9,317 nucleotides of DNA from Halomonas sp. (GTDB taxonomy: Bacteria; Pseudomonadota; Gammaproteobacteria; Pseudomonadales; Halomonadaceae), in contig SKHS01000002.1 in assembly GCA_007116835.1 (NCBI GenBank), forward strand, positions 1 to 9,317, written 5' to 3'. The notes beneath the pieces are model-generated. The model searched no databases. It had not been told where the DNA came from and worked only from the letters and a program-made list of their open reading frames with translations. The position numbers were made by a program, and so were the translations under genes. Shown piece by piece: positions 1-6,686 of this stretch. The stretch's first letter is position 1. The number at the start of each line of letters is the position of its first letter.

Positions 1-112
1 CAGACCCCACCGTTGGCCAGTGACGCCCTTGCCAGTCGGATTGTCTTCCCCTCAGTCGGGGTGACGACACCTTCTTTCAGGTGTCCGGGTTTGCCGGCTT
101 CGCCGGGCAAAC
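1..112. other. Intergenic segment with tandem hairpins
   Basis: No gene is recognised here. Three hairpins can be drawn: 43-65 (GTC plus CCCC against GGGG plus GAC), 66-85 (GACACC against GGTGTC) and 89-112 (GTTTGCC against GGCAAAC with one bulged base). They abut each other and are followed directly by the dnaJ terminator. A plus-strand frame is open from position 1 to about 170 but has no start in the window, and the reverse strand is also open for part of it, so a gene fragment cannot be excluded. The next gene beyond the window may use this as its leader. Confidence 0.45.
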
Positions 113-143
113 AAAAAAGCCAGCACACTCTTGTGCTGGCTTT
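113..143 (-). terminator. Rho-independent terminator after dnaJ
   Basis: Read on the minus strand, an 11-bp perfect stem (arms 133-143 and 116-126, core GCCAGCAC/GTGCTGGC) with a 6-nt loop runs into a tract of six T (positions 113-118). It starts 23 nt after the dnaJ stop, so it most likely ends the grpE-dnaK-dnaJ transcript. Confidence 0.9.
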
Positions 144-166
144 ACAGAGCCGAGAATGAATCGCCG

Positions 167-1321
167 TTACGGCTTCATCTCTTCAAAAAACTTCTTCACG
201 CTGTCGAAGAAGCCCGTCTTCTTCGGCGAGTGACTATGGCTGTTACTACCATCGAAGCTTTTTTGCAGCTGACGAAGCAGATCTTTCTGTTCGTCGTTAA
301 GGTTGACCGGCGTTTCCAGCACCACCTTACACAGCAAGTCACCCGCCGCGCCGCCGCGTACCGGCTTCACACCTTTACCACGCAGACGGAAGAGCTTACC
401 GGTTTGGGTTTCCGGCGGAATCTTCAGTTTCACGCGGCCATCCAGTGTCGGTACTTCCAACTCGCCACCCAAGGCAGCATCAACAAAGTTGATCGGTACG
501 TCACAATGCAAGTGCTTGCCGTCACGCTGAAAGATGTGGTGTGGCTTAATGGCCACCTGAACGTACAGATCGCCAGGCGGACCACCGTTAATACCGCTTT
601 CACCTTCACCATTCAAACGAATACGATCACCGGTATCGACACCCGGCGGAATCTTCACCGACAGCGTGCGCGTTTCCCGCACGCGGCCTTCGCCGTTGCA
701 TTTGTGGCACGGTACTTTAATCTGCACACCAGTACCATGACAGGTCGGACAGGTTTGCTGCACAGCAAAGAAGCCTTGCTGCATACGCACCTGGCCGTGA
801 CCATGACACGTGGGGCAAGTTTCTTTACTAGAGCCGGGCTCAGCGCCTTCGCCATCGCAACGGTCACACTCAATGTGGCGCGGCACGCGAATATCAACGG
901 TGGTGCCGGCAACGGCACTTTCCAGATCAAGCTCTAGGTTGTAGCGCAGATCAGAGCCACGAGCGGGTGCGTTAGGGCCGCGACGCCGACCACCGCCACC
1001 GCCGAAGATGTCGCCAAACACATCGCCGAAGATGTCGCTGAAGTCGCCAGCGCCACCGCCGCCGAACCCGCCACCGCCAAAGCCACCGCCTTGGCCGTCT
1101 ACACCAGCATGACCAAACTGGTCATACGCTGCGCGTTTTTCGCCATCGCTTAAGACTTCGTACGCTTCTGACACCTCGCGGAATTTTTCCGCTGACGTGT
1201 TATCGTCCGGGTTTCGATCAGGGTGGAATTTTTGCGCCAAGCGGCGGTAGGCCTTTTTGATCTCTTTCTGATCGGCCCCTTTTTCGACACCCAGGACTTC
1301 GTAATAATCGCGTTTGGACAT
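167..1321 (-). CDS. dnaJ: Molecular chaperone DnaJ (Hsp40)
   Basis: Cytoplasmic J-protein that delivers unfolded clients to DnaK and stimulates its ATPase. The 384-residue protein is full length for class I DnaJ. The J domain occupies residues 1-70 with the HPD motif at 33-35. A Gly/Phe-rich linker follows (about 75-111) with the DIFGD repeats. Four CxxCxGxG zinc-binding repeats lie at 152-159, 169-176, 191-198 and 205-212. The rest is the client-binding and dimerisation region. The start is the ATG giving the usual MSKRDYYEVLGV; an AGGAGG site lies 10 nt upstream (1332-1337). It follows dnaK by 112 nt with a hairpin between them, and no separate promoter was found, so it is probably co-transcribed with dnaK. 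Nothing is missing from the family's key residues. Confidence 0.98.
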   Translation of the reverse strand: MSKRDYYEVLGVEKGADQKEIKKAYRRLAQKFHPDRNPDDNTSAEKFREVSEAYEVLSDGEKRAAYDQFGHAGVDGQGGGFGGGGFGGGGAGDFSDIFGDVFGDIFGGGGGRRRGPNAPARGSDLRYNLELDLESAVAGTTVDIRVPRHIECDRCDGEGAEPGSSKETCPTCHGHGQVRMQQGFFAVQQTCPTCHGTGVQIKVPCHKCNGEGRVRETRTLSVKIPPGVDTGDRIRLNGEGESGINGGPPGDLYVQVAIKPHHIFQRDGKHLHCDVPINFVDAALGGELEVPTLDGRVKLKIPPETQTGKLFRLRGKGVKPVRGGAAGDLLCKVVLETPVNLNDEQKDLLRQLQKSFDGSNSHSHSPKKTGFFDSVKKFFEEMKP

Positions 1322-1382
1322 GGGTCCTACGCCTCCTGGTTAGCTACGCACTTAATTAGGCGTCTCTGCTACGGAAACAGCA

Positions 1383-1404
1383 ACGCGGGAGTTGTCTCCC
1401 GCGT
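1383..1404 (-). other. Stem-loop between dnaK and dnaJ
   Basis: A perfect 9-bp stem (ACGCGGGAG against CTCCCGCGT) with a 4-nt loop lies in the 112-nt gap. On the minus strand it is followed by TGCTGTTTCC rather than a run of T, so it is a poor terminator. A processing, stabilising or partial attenuation role that sets the DnaK:DnaJ ratio is inferred. Confidence 0.6.
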
Positions 1405-1433
1405 CACCGCATTCCTTAGCAGAAAGAGGTGGG

Positions 1434-3368
1434 TTACTGCTTTTTCTTGTCGTCGTTGACTTCTTCATACTCAGCGTCAACCACGTCTTCCTCTGGCTTG
1501 GTGCTGGCATTTTCAGCACTTTCGCCGTCCGCCTGCTGAGCGGCTTCTGCCTGCTCGGCGTACATCTTCTGTGCTAACTGGCCCGACACTTCGGTCAGCG
1601 CATCAAGCTTTTGCTGAATGCTGTCCGGCTCATCACTCTTCACCGCTTCTTCCAGCTCACTGATCGCGGTCTCGATGGCTTGCTTCTCGTCATCGGTCGC
1701 TTTATCACCGGCTTCCTGAACGGTTTTGCGTGTCGCGTGGATCATGCCGTCCGCTTGGTTACGCAGTTGCACAAGCGCTTCAAACTTTTTGTCTTCGTCG
1801 GCGTGAGCTTCCGCGTCGCGTACCATTTGTTCGATCTCTTCATCAGAAAGACCGCTGGACGCTTTAATGACGATTGACTGCTCTTTGCCTGTCGCTTTGT
1901 CTTTAGCCGATACGTTCAAAATACCGTTGGCATCCAGGTCGAAGGCCACTTCAATTTGCGGCACACCACGCGGAGCCGTTGGAATATCAGCAAGATCGAA
2001 ACGACCCAGCGACTTATTCTGTGATACCTGTTTACGCTCACCCTGAACGACGTGGATAGTCACCGCCGTTTGGTTGTCATCCGCCGTAGAGAAGGTTTGT
2101 GTCTTCTTCGTCGGAATGGTGGTGTTTTTGTCGATCAGCGGCGTCATTACGCCACCCAGGGTTTCAATACCCAAGGTCAGCGGTGTGACGTCTAGCAGCA
2201 GCACGTCTTTTACATCACCACCAAGCACACCGCCCTGGATCGCCGCACCAACCGCAACCGCTTCATCAGGGTTGACGTCTTTACGCGCTTCTTTGCCGAA
2301 GAAATCAGCCGCTTTCTTCTGCACCATCGGCATACGTGTCTGGCCACCAACCAGAATCACTTCGTCGATTTCGGACGCAGACAGGCCAGCGTCTTTCAAT
2401 GCCACTTTGCAAGGCTCAAGCGAGCGCTGTACCAGATCTTCAACCAATGACTCCAACTTGGCACGCGTTACCTTCACGTTAAGGTGTTTCGGGCCAGTGT
2501 TGTCAGCGGTAATGTACGGCAGATTAACATCGGTCTGCTGGGCGCTAGAAAGCTCAATCTTGGCTTTTTCGGCGGCTTCTTTCAGGCGCTGCATCGCGAG
2601 GTTGTCGCCAGACAGATCGATACCGCTATCGGCTTTGAACTGGTCAACCAAGTAATTAATCAACGCTAGGTCGAAATCTTCGCCACCCAGGAAGGTGTCA
2701 CCGTTGGTGGCCAACACTTCAAACTGGGTTTCGCCGTCAACGTCGGCCACTTCGATAATTGAAATATCGAAAGTACCGCCACCCAGGTCGTATACCGCGA
2801 TGGTTTTATCGCCGCGGGATTTGTCCATGCCGTAAGCAAGTGCAGCAGCAGTTGGTTCGTTAATGATGCGCTTAACATCAAGACCGGCAATGCGTCCCGC
2901 ATCCTTAGTCGCCTGACGCTGGCTGTCGTTAAAGTACGCCGGCACGGTAATGACGGCTTCTGTCACCGCTTCACCAAGGTAATCTTCAGCGGTTTTCTTC
3001 ATTTTCTTCAGCACTTCCGCACTTACCTGCGGCGGTGCCATTTTCTTGCCTTTTACTTCCACCCACGCATCGCCATTATCGGCTGCGGCGATTTTGTACG
3101 GCACCATTTTGATGTCTTTTTGTACAACGTCGTCTTTGAAGCGACGGCCGATAAGGCGCTTGATAGCGTAAAGCGTATTTTCAGGGTTAGTGACCGCTTG
3201 GCGTTTTGCCGCCTGACCAACCAGCGTTTCACCATCGTCAGTGTAGGCGATGATAGAAGGTGTGGTGCGACCACCTTCGGCGTTTTCAATGACTTTAGCG
3301 CTGTCACCATCGAGCACGGCCACACAAGAGTTGGTGGTGCCCAGATCGATACCAATAATGCGTCCCAT
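1434..3368 (-). CDS. dnaK: Molecular chaperone DnaK (Hsp70)
   Basis: ATP-dependent Hsp70 chaperone that binds exposed hydrophobic segments in the cytoplasm and cycles with DnaJ and GrpE. At 644 residues it is full length. The ATPase domain (about 1-385) opens with IGIDLGTTNSCV and contains the phosphate-loop signature DLGGGTFDIS. The hydrophobic interdomain linker VLLLDV sits at about residues 389-394, followed by the substrate-binding domain, helical lid and an acidic, disordered tail ending EEVNDDKKKQ. The ATG has a GAGG site 8 nt upstream (3377-3380). Upstream lie a sigma-32 type promoter and a leader of about 150 nt, AT-rich near the gene. It sits between grpE and dnaJ in the classical order. 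No truncation or frameshift is visible. Confidence 0.99.
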   Translation of the reverse strand: MGRIIGIDLGTTNSCVAVLDGDSAKVIENAEGGRTTPSIIAYTDDGETLVGQAAKRQAVTNPENTLYAIKRLIGRRFKDDVVQKDIKMVPYKIAAADNGDAWVEVKGKKMAPPQVSAEVLKKMKKTAEDYLGEAVTEAVITVPAYFNDSQRQATKDAGRIAGLDVKRIINEPTAAALAYGMDKSRGDKTIAVYDLGGGTFDISIIEVADVDGETQFEVLATNGDTFLGGEDFDLALINYLVDQFKADSGIDLSGDNLAMQRLKEAAEKAKIELSSAQQTDVNLPYITADNTGPKHLNVKVTRAKLESLVEDLVQRSLEPCKVALKDAGLSASEIDEVILVGGQTRMPMVQKKAADFFGKEARKDVNPDEAVAVGAAIQGGVLGGDVKDVLLLDVTPLTLGIETLGGVMTPLIDKNTTIPTKKTQTFSTADDNQTAVTIHVVQGERKQVSQNKSLGRFDLADIPTAPRGVPQIEVAFDLDANGILNVSAKDKATGKEQSIVIKASSGLSDEEIEQMVRDAEAHADEDKKFEALVQLRNQADGMIHATRKTVQEAGDKATDDEKQAIETAISELEEAVKSDEPDSIQQKLDALTEVSGQLAQKMYAEQAEAAQQADGESAENASTKPEEDVVDAEYEEVNDDKKKQ

Positions 3369-3417
3369 AGCGAGAACCTCGAATTCGGTTGTTACTAAAC
3401 TAAAAATGTAATTTTTT

Positions 3418-3445
3418 AAAACTAATTCTTAAAAACTAATTCTTA
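3418..3445. repeat. Perfect tandem 14-bp repeat in dnaK leader
   Basis: The 14-mer AAAACTAATTCTTA is present twice head to tail (3418-3431 and 3432-3445, plus-strand reading). The preceding 14 bases (3404-3417) match it at 10 of 14 positions, so it may be a decayed third copy. The unit lies in the transcribed leader of dnaK, between the promoter and the ribosome binding site. Confidence 0.9.
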
Positions 3446-3491
3446 GAAACGTCATCTTTTGCAAAGAGCGCCTCCAGAAGAGTAGTTTTTA

Positions 3492-3550
3492 GAAATGCTG
3501 CGGACTTAACCGCGGGTTGCCCTTTATTTGGGGGCCGCTTGCAGCATTTC
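3492..3550. repeat. 10-bp inverted repeat around the dnaK promoter
   Basis: GAAATGCTGC at 3492-3501 is the exact reverse complement of GCAGCATTTC at 3541-3550, with 39 bp between. The second arm contains part of the sigma-32 -35 element and the -10 lies in the interval. An RNA reading through from grpE would carry both arms; an RNA started at the dnaK promoter would carry only one. Confidence 0.8.
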
Positions 3551-3553
3551 AAG
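3526..3553 (-). promoter_or_regulatory. Sigma-32 (RpoH) promoter of dnaK
   Basis: On the minus strand CTTGAAA (3547-3553) is followed after 13 bp by CCCCAAAT (3526-3533). The known heat-shock consensus is CTTGAAA, 13-14 bp, CCCCATNT, so the -35 is perfect and the -10 differs at one position. It lies about 160-180 bp upstream of dnaK, just after the grpE stop, and would allow dnaK-dnaJ transcription independent of grpE. Confidence 0.85.
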
Positions 3554-3584
3554 GTTTTTTTTCTGCCTGACGTCAACCTTTTTC

Positions 3585-4214
3585 TTAATTCGCTTTTTGA
3601 CTGACGATAACCATCGCCGGGCGAACAAGGCGGCCGTTGAGCAGATAGCCCTTCTGCATCACTTCCATGACGGTATTGGGCTCAAGCTCAGGGTTCGGCA
3701 CCATCGCCATTGCTTCATGGACCTGTGGATCAAAGGGCTCGCCCTGGGGCTCAATGCTTTCAACGCCAGACTTAGTGAGTGCGTCTAGCTGCATTTTCAA
3801 GGTCATCGAGACGCCTTCACGATGAGCGTCAGATGCACCTTCCTGCATGCTCTCTAGGGCTTTTTCCAAGCTATCCACTACGGGCAGTAGATCTTTAACA
3901 AATTTTTCTAGGGCAAACTTGCGCGCTTTCTCAGCTTCTTGCTCGGCGCGGCGGCGCACGTTCTGCGCTTCAGCCGCGGCTCGCAGTGCTTGGTCTTTGG
4001 CTTCTGCCAAGCTCTGCTCAAGCTCTTCTACCTGGGCAGCCAGCATATCGGCTTCAGGATTACCTGCGCCGCCATCTAGCGCAGCGTCTTCCTCAATTAA
4101 CCCTTCCAGCTCACCCTCGATCAGGCGCTCTTCAGCCGCTTGCTCGGTGACTTCGGCCTCTTGCTCTTGGCGGGCCAGCTCATCTTCTAATGGGGTTTGC
4201 GGTTCTTTTGCCAT
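3585..4214 (-). CDS. grpE: Nucleotide exchange factor GrpE
   Basis: Cytoplasmic co-chaperone that dimerises and releases ADP from DnaK. The 209-residue product has an acidic, flexible N-terminus (1-50), a long coiled coil (about 55-100), a helical dimer region (101-150) and the C-terminal beta wing that contacts DnaK (150-209), with the family stretch FDPQVHEAMAMVP and the end KGYLLNGRLVRPAMVIVSQ. The start chosen is the ATG at 4214 (MAKEPQ), because AGGAG lies 6 nt before it; an in-frame ATG at 4247 would add 11 unfamiliar residues and overlaps a leader hairpin (stem arms 4240-4245 and 4253-4258). It is first in the grpE-dnaK-dnaJ cluster, has its own sigma-32 promoter, and has no convincing terminator after it, so read-through into dnaK is likely. 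Confidence 0.97.
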   Translation of the reverse strand: MAKEPQTPLEDELARQEQEAEVTEQAAEERLIEGELEGLIEEDAALDGGAGNPEADMLAAQVEELEQSLAEAKDQALRAAAEAQNVRRRAEQEAEKARKFALEKFVKDLLPVVDSLEKALESMQEGASDAHREGVSMTLKMQLDALTKSGVESIEPQGEPFDPQVHEAMAMVPNPELEPNTVMEVMQKGYLLNGRLVRPAMVIVSQKAN

Positions 4215-4220
4215 GCCTAG

Positions 4221-4225
4221 CTCCT
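4221..4225 (-). promoter_or_regulatory. Ribosome binding site fixing the grpE start
   Basis: AGGAG on the minus strand, 6 nt before the ATG at 4214. It supports this start over the in-frame upstream ATG at 4247, whose nearest purine-rich site (GAGG, 4257-4260) is 9 nt away and inside a possible hairpin. Confidence 0.8.
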
Positions 4226-4295
4226 GAAAAATATGCAGTGGTGGCATTAGCGGCCACCTCGGTCAAGTAACGAGTATTAACCACCTATGAACGCT

Positions 4296-4323
4296 ATATG
4301 GGGGCCATAAAAGCCATCTCAAG
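4296..4323 (-). promoter_or_regulatory. Sigma-32 (RpoH) promoter of grpE
   Basis: On the minus strand CTTGAGA (4317-4323) is followed after exactly 13 bp by CCCCATAT (4296-4303). The -10 matches the heat-shock consensus fully and the -35 has one mismatch. The leader to the grpE ATG would be about 75 nt. The spacer equals that of the dnaK promoter. Confidence 0.88.
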
Positions 4324-4330
4324 AGGGGCA

Positions 4331-4359
4331 TTGAAGTGAGTTATCGACTACTGTATAAA
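4331..4359 (+). promoter_or_regulatory. Sigma-70 promoter of recN
   Basis: TTGAAG (4331-4336) and TATAAA (4354-4359) are separated by an optimal 17 bp. Transcription would begin near 4366 and give a leader of about 50 nt. The -10 lies inside the LexA-like box, which is what is expected for an SOS-repressed gene. Confidence 0.75.
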
Positions 4360-4368
4360 ACAACAATT
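4349..4368 (+). promoter_or_regulatory. LexA-like SOS box of recN
   Basis: TACTGT, 8 bp, ACAATT. The enterobacterial LexA consensus is TACTGT, 8 bp, ACAGTA, so the left half is perfect and the right half keeps ACA but lacks the conserved G. It covers the recN -10. recN is a classic SOS gene in related bacteria, which supports the call. Confidence 0.65.
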
Positions 4369-4415
4369 ATTGGATAAGTATCCAGCTTCTGTGCCGCACT
4401 GCCTCAGGAGGCCCT

Positions 4416-6089
4416 ATGCTTACGCAGCTAGCAATCCAAGATTACGCTATTGTCGAGCGCCTTGAACTCGATCTGACCCGCGGCATGACGGCGATCACCG
4501 GGGAAACTGGGGCAGGCAAATCGATTTTACTCGGTGCCCTTGGCCTATGTTTGGGTGAGCGCGCCGACGCCGGTAGCGTGCGCCACGGACGTGAACGCAC
4601 TGATCTTTCCGCTCGCTTTGACATTCAACACCTCCCCGCCGCCGTCGAGTGGCTGGCTGACCGAGAGCTACCTGCAGAAGAGTGTCTGCTGCGCCGCGTC
4701 GTCACCGCTAGCGGTCGCTCGAAAGCGTGGATCAACGGTCAACCTGCCACCATCGCTGACCTAAAATCGCTAGGTGAACAGCTCATTCAAATTCACGGCC
4801 AGCACGCCCATCAGGCACTTATGCGAGAAGAAACCCATCTTGCGCTGCTTGATGACTATGCAGGACTGCGCGAGCGTAGCCAGCAGTTGGCAGAAACCTT
4901 CCGCGAGTGGCGTAGCGCTCGACGGCGATTAAAAAAGCTCAGCGAAGAAGGCAGTGAAGTCGAAGCTAAACGCCAGTTGCTACGCTACCAAGTAGAGGAG
5001 CTAGACCAACTTGGCTTAGCAGAAAACGAGCTGCAAACCCTAGAAGAAGAGCAGCATACCCTTGCCCACGCGGAAGAAACGCTGCGCGAAACCCAGTTTG
5101 CCGCCGACTGCTGCGCCAGCGATGAAGGCGGCGCGCTATCGCTACTTAACCAAGCCTACAGTCACTTAAGCCTTCTACCTGGCAGCGATAAAGGCACGCT
5201 GGCCAACACCTTAGCCATGCTAAAAGATGCGCGCATTCAGGTAGAAGAAGCCGCTAGCGAGCTGAACCGCCTTGCCAGCACCACCGAACTTGACCCCGAG
5301 CGGCTGGCCTGGGTAGAAGAACGCATGGGCGACGTGCACCGCATTGCTCGCAAGCACCACGTGGCCCCGGAAGAGATTTGCGCACTGCATGCACGGCTCA
5401 GTCAGGAAGTAGCGCAGCTGGAAGCCAGCGACGACGACTTGGAATCGCTAAGCAACCACGTCGCCGACTGTCGCGAACGCTACCGCAAAGATGCCAAACA
5501 GCTGAGCGAGGTGCGTCAAAAAGCCGCCGTACGCTTGGGCAAAGAAGTCCAGCAACAGCTGGCCTTCCTCGCCATGGGAAAAGCGCGCTTTGAGGTCGCG
5601 GTGACACCGCGTGAAACACCAACGCCAGAAGGCCTTGATCACGTTCAATTCTTGATCAGCGCCAACCCAGGACAACCCGCCAGACCACTCACTAAAGTCG
5701 CCTCAGGTGGTGAGCTATCGCGCATCAGCCTCGCCATACAAGTGGTCGCCGCTTCCCACTCCACCATTCCAAGCTTGGTTTTCGATGAGGTAGATGTGGG
5801 CATTTCTGGAGCAACGGCTGAAATTGTTGGCCAACTGCTGCGTAAACTGGGTGAAAACGGCCAGGTCATGACCGTCACCCACTTACCCCAGGTCGCCGCC
5901 CAGGCACATCAGCACCTGCATATTGAAAAACGTGCCAAGCGGGATAGCACGCTGACCCATATGGCGCTGCTCGACGAACAAGGACGCATTAGCGAACTTG
6001 CCCGCATGCTAGGCGGCGTGACGCTATCTGACCAAACGCTTGCCCACGCCCGTGAAATGCTGCATGCCAGCCAGCGCCCGCCACACTAA
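4416..6089 (+). CDS. recN: DNA repair protein RecN
   Basis: SMC-like ATPase that acts in recombinational repair of double-strand breaks, holding DNA ends or sister chromosomes together at the nucleoid. The 557-residue length is normal for the family. The Walker A motif GETGAGKS is at residues 29-36. A central coiled-coil arm (about 150-380, rich in Glu, Arg and Leu) separates the two ATPase halves. The ABC signature ASGGELS is at 429-435, Walker B LVFDEVD has its acidic pair at 457-458, and the switch histidine is in THLPQ (488-492). The ATG has AGGAGG 4 nt upstream (4406-4411). Divergent from grpE, it has its own sigma-70 promoter with a LexA-like box, so induction by DNA damage is likely. 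It ends before a strong bidirectional terminator. Confidence 0.97.
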   Translation: MLTQLAIQDYAIVERLELDLTRGMTAITGETGAGKSILLGALGLCLGERADAGSVRHGRERTDLSARFDIQHLPAAVEWLADRELPAEECLLRRVVTASGRSKAWINGQPATIADLKSLGEQLIQIHGQHAHQALMREETHLALLDDYAGLRERSQQLAETFREWRSARRRLKKLSEEGSEVEAKRQLLRYQVEELDQLGLAENELQTLEEEQHTLAHAEETLRETQFAADCCASDEGGALSLLNQAYSHLSLLPGSDKGTLANTLAMLKDARIQVEEAASELNRLASTTELDPERLAWVEERMGDVHRIARKHHVAPEEICALHARLSQEVAQLEASDDDLESLSNHVADCRERYRKDAKQLSEVRQKAAVRLGKEVQQQLAFLAMGKARFEVAVTPRETPTPEGLDHVQFLISANPGQPARPLTKVASGGELSRISLAIQVVAASHSTIPSLVFDEVDVGISGATAEIVGQLLRKLGENGQVMTVTHLPQVAAQAHQHLHIEKRAKRDSTLTHMALLDEQGRISELARMLGGVTLSDQTLAHAREMLHASQRPPH

Positions 6090-6124
6090 CCTGTCGCAGG
6101 TGTGGTCGAGCAACATACTTCAAG

Positions 6125-6180
6125 CAAAACACCCCCTGGGCACCAGTGAACATTCACTCGTACCCAGGGGGTGTTTTGTT
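6125..6180. terminator. Bidirectional terminator between recN and fur
   Basis: A perfect 16-bp stem (arms 6125-6140 and 6163-6178, core ACCCCCTGGG/CCCAGGGGGT) whose outer part is CAAAAC/GTTTTG, so both strands end in a T-rich arm. Its 22-nt loop contains a second stem, AGTGA (6145-6149) against TCACT (6154-6158). It lies between two convergent stops and serves both genes. Confidence 0.92.
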
Positions 6181-6195
6181 AAGAGCGGCGACAGG

Positions 6196-6648
6196 CTATT
6201 TCTTATTTGTGGGGCCGCTATCCTGGCGCGTTACGTCCGACCCACGGGGGCGTACATAAAGCACCAAGGCATGGTCCACTAGCTCGTAGCCGTGCTCTTC
6301 AGCAATCTCTTGCTGGCGACGCTCGATGATCTCATCCACAAACTCGATGATTTCACCGCTCTCCAAACACACCATATGATCATGGTGTTCTTCTTGAGTC
6401 ATCTCGAATACCGCATGGCCCCCATCAAAATTATGACGGATCACCAAGCCCGCTGATTCAAACTGAGTCAGCACGCGGTACACGGTAGCCAAGCCAACAT
6501 CCTCGCCCGCATCAATCAGTGTTTTATACACTTCTTCTGCGCTAAGGTGGTGTTGGCCCGAAGCATTTTCGAGAATCTGCAGGATCTTGACGCGCGGCAG
6601 GGTCACTTTCAGCCCGGCTTTGCGTAGTTCATGGTTCTGATCGGCCAT
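6196..6648 (-). CDS. fur: Ferric uptake regulator Fur
   Basis: Iron-responsive dimeric repressor that binds Fur boxes when loaded with Fe2+. The 150-residue product (E. coli: 148) has the N-terminal winged helix with the recognition helix around LATVYRVL (53-60). The metal-binding and dimerisation half includes HH (33-34), the HHDHMVC segment (88-94) and H126. C94 is kept, but the second Cys of the E. coli CxxC pair is Ser97 and the C-terminal Cys pair is absent; as I recall, Pseudomonas Fur is similar, so this is not a defect. The start at 6648 gives the usual MADQNHELRKAGLKVTLPR; a modest GAAGAG site lies 5 nt upstream. The frame extends to an ATG at 6726, but the added 26 residues do not resemble Fur. 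Divergent from bamE and convergent with recN. Confidence 0.97.
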   Translation of the reverse strand: MADQNHELRKAGLKVTLPRVKILQILENASGQHHLSAEEVYKTLIDAGEDVGLATVYRVLTQFESAGLVIRHNFDGGHAVFEMTQEEHHDHMVCLESGEIIEFVDEIIERRQQEIAEEHGYELVDHALVLYVRPRGSDVTRQDSGPTNKK

Positions 6649-6656
6649 GGTTGCTC

Positions 6657-6686
6657 TTCGCAGTAACAGGTTAGGTCGGGTATGAT
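6657..6686 (+). promoter_or_regulatory. Candidate bamE promoter
   Basis: TTCGCA (6657-6662) and a strong -10 TATGAT (6681-6686) with an 18-bp spacer. The start point would be near 6693. The -10 is centred in a 5-bp inverted repeat, GGTCG (6674-6678) and CGACC (6687-6691). It lies inside the leader of fur. Confidence 0.5.

Noticed and set aside
131..937. Plus-strand open frame of 268 codons opposite dnaJ
   Set aside because: It lies antisense to a fully conserved dnaJ, starts inside the terminator hairpin and resembles no known protein.
2074..2655. Plus-strand open frame of 193 codons opposite dnaK
   Set aside because: Antisense shadow of dnaK with Ser/Thr-rich composition typical of such frames.
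3847..4227. Plus-strand open frame opposite grpE
   Set aside because: Its Ser/Ala-rich composition is the reverse of the Glu/Ala-rich grpE coding sequence.
6196..6648. Loss of Fur function because the second Cys of CxxC is Ser
   Set aside because: Other functional Fur proteins, such as that of Pseudomonas, lack it too; the DNA-binding and iron-site residues are present.
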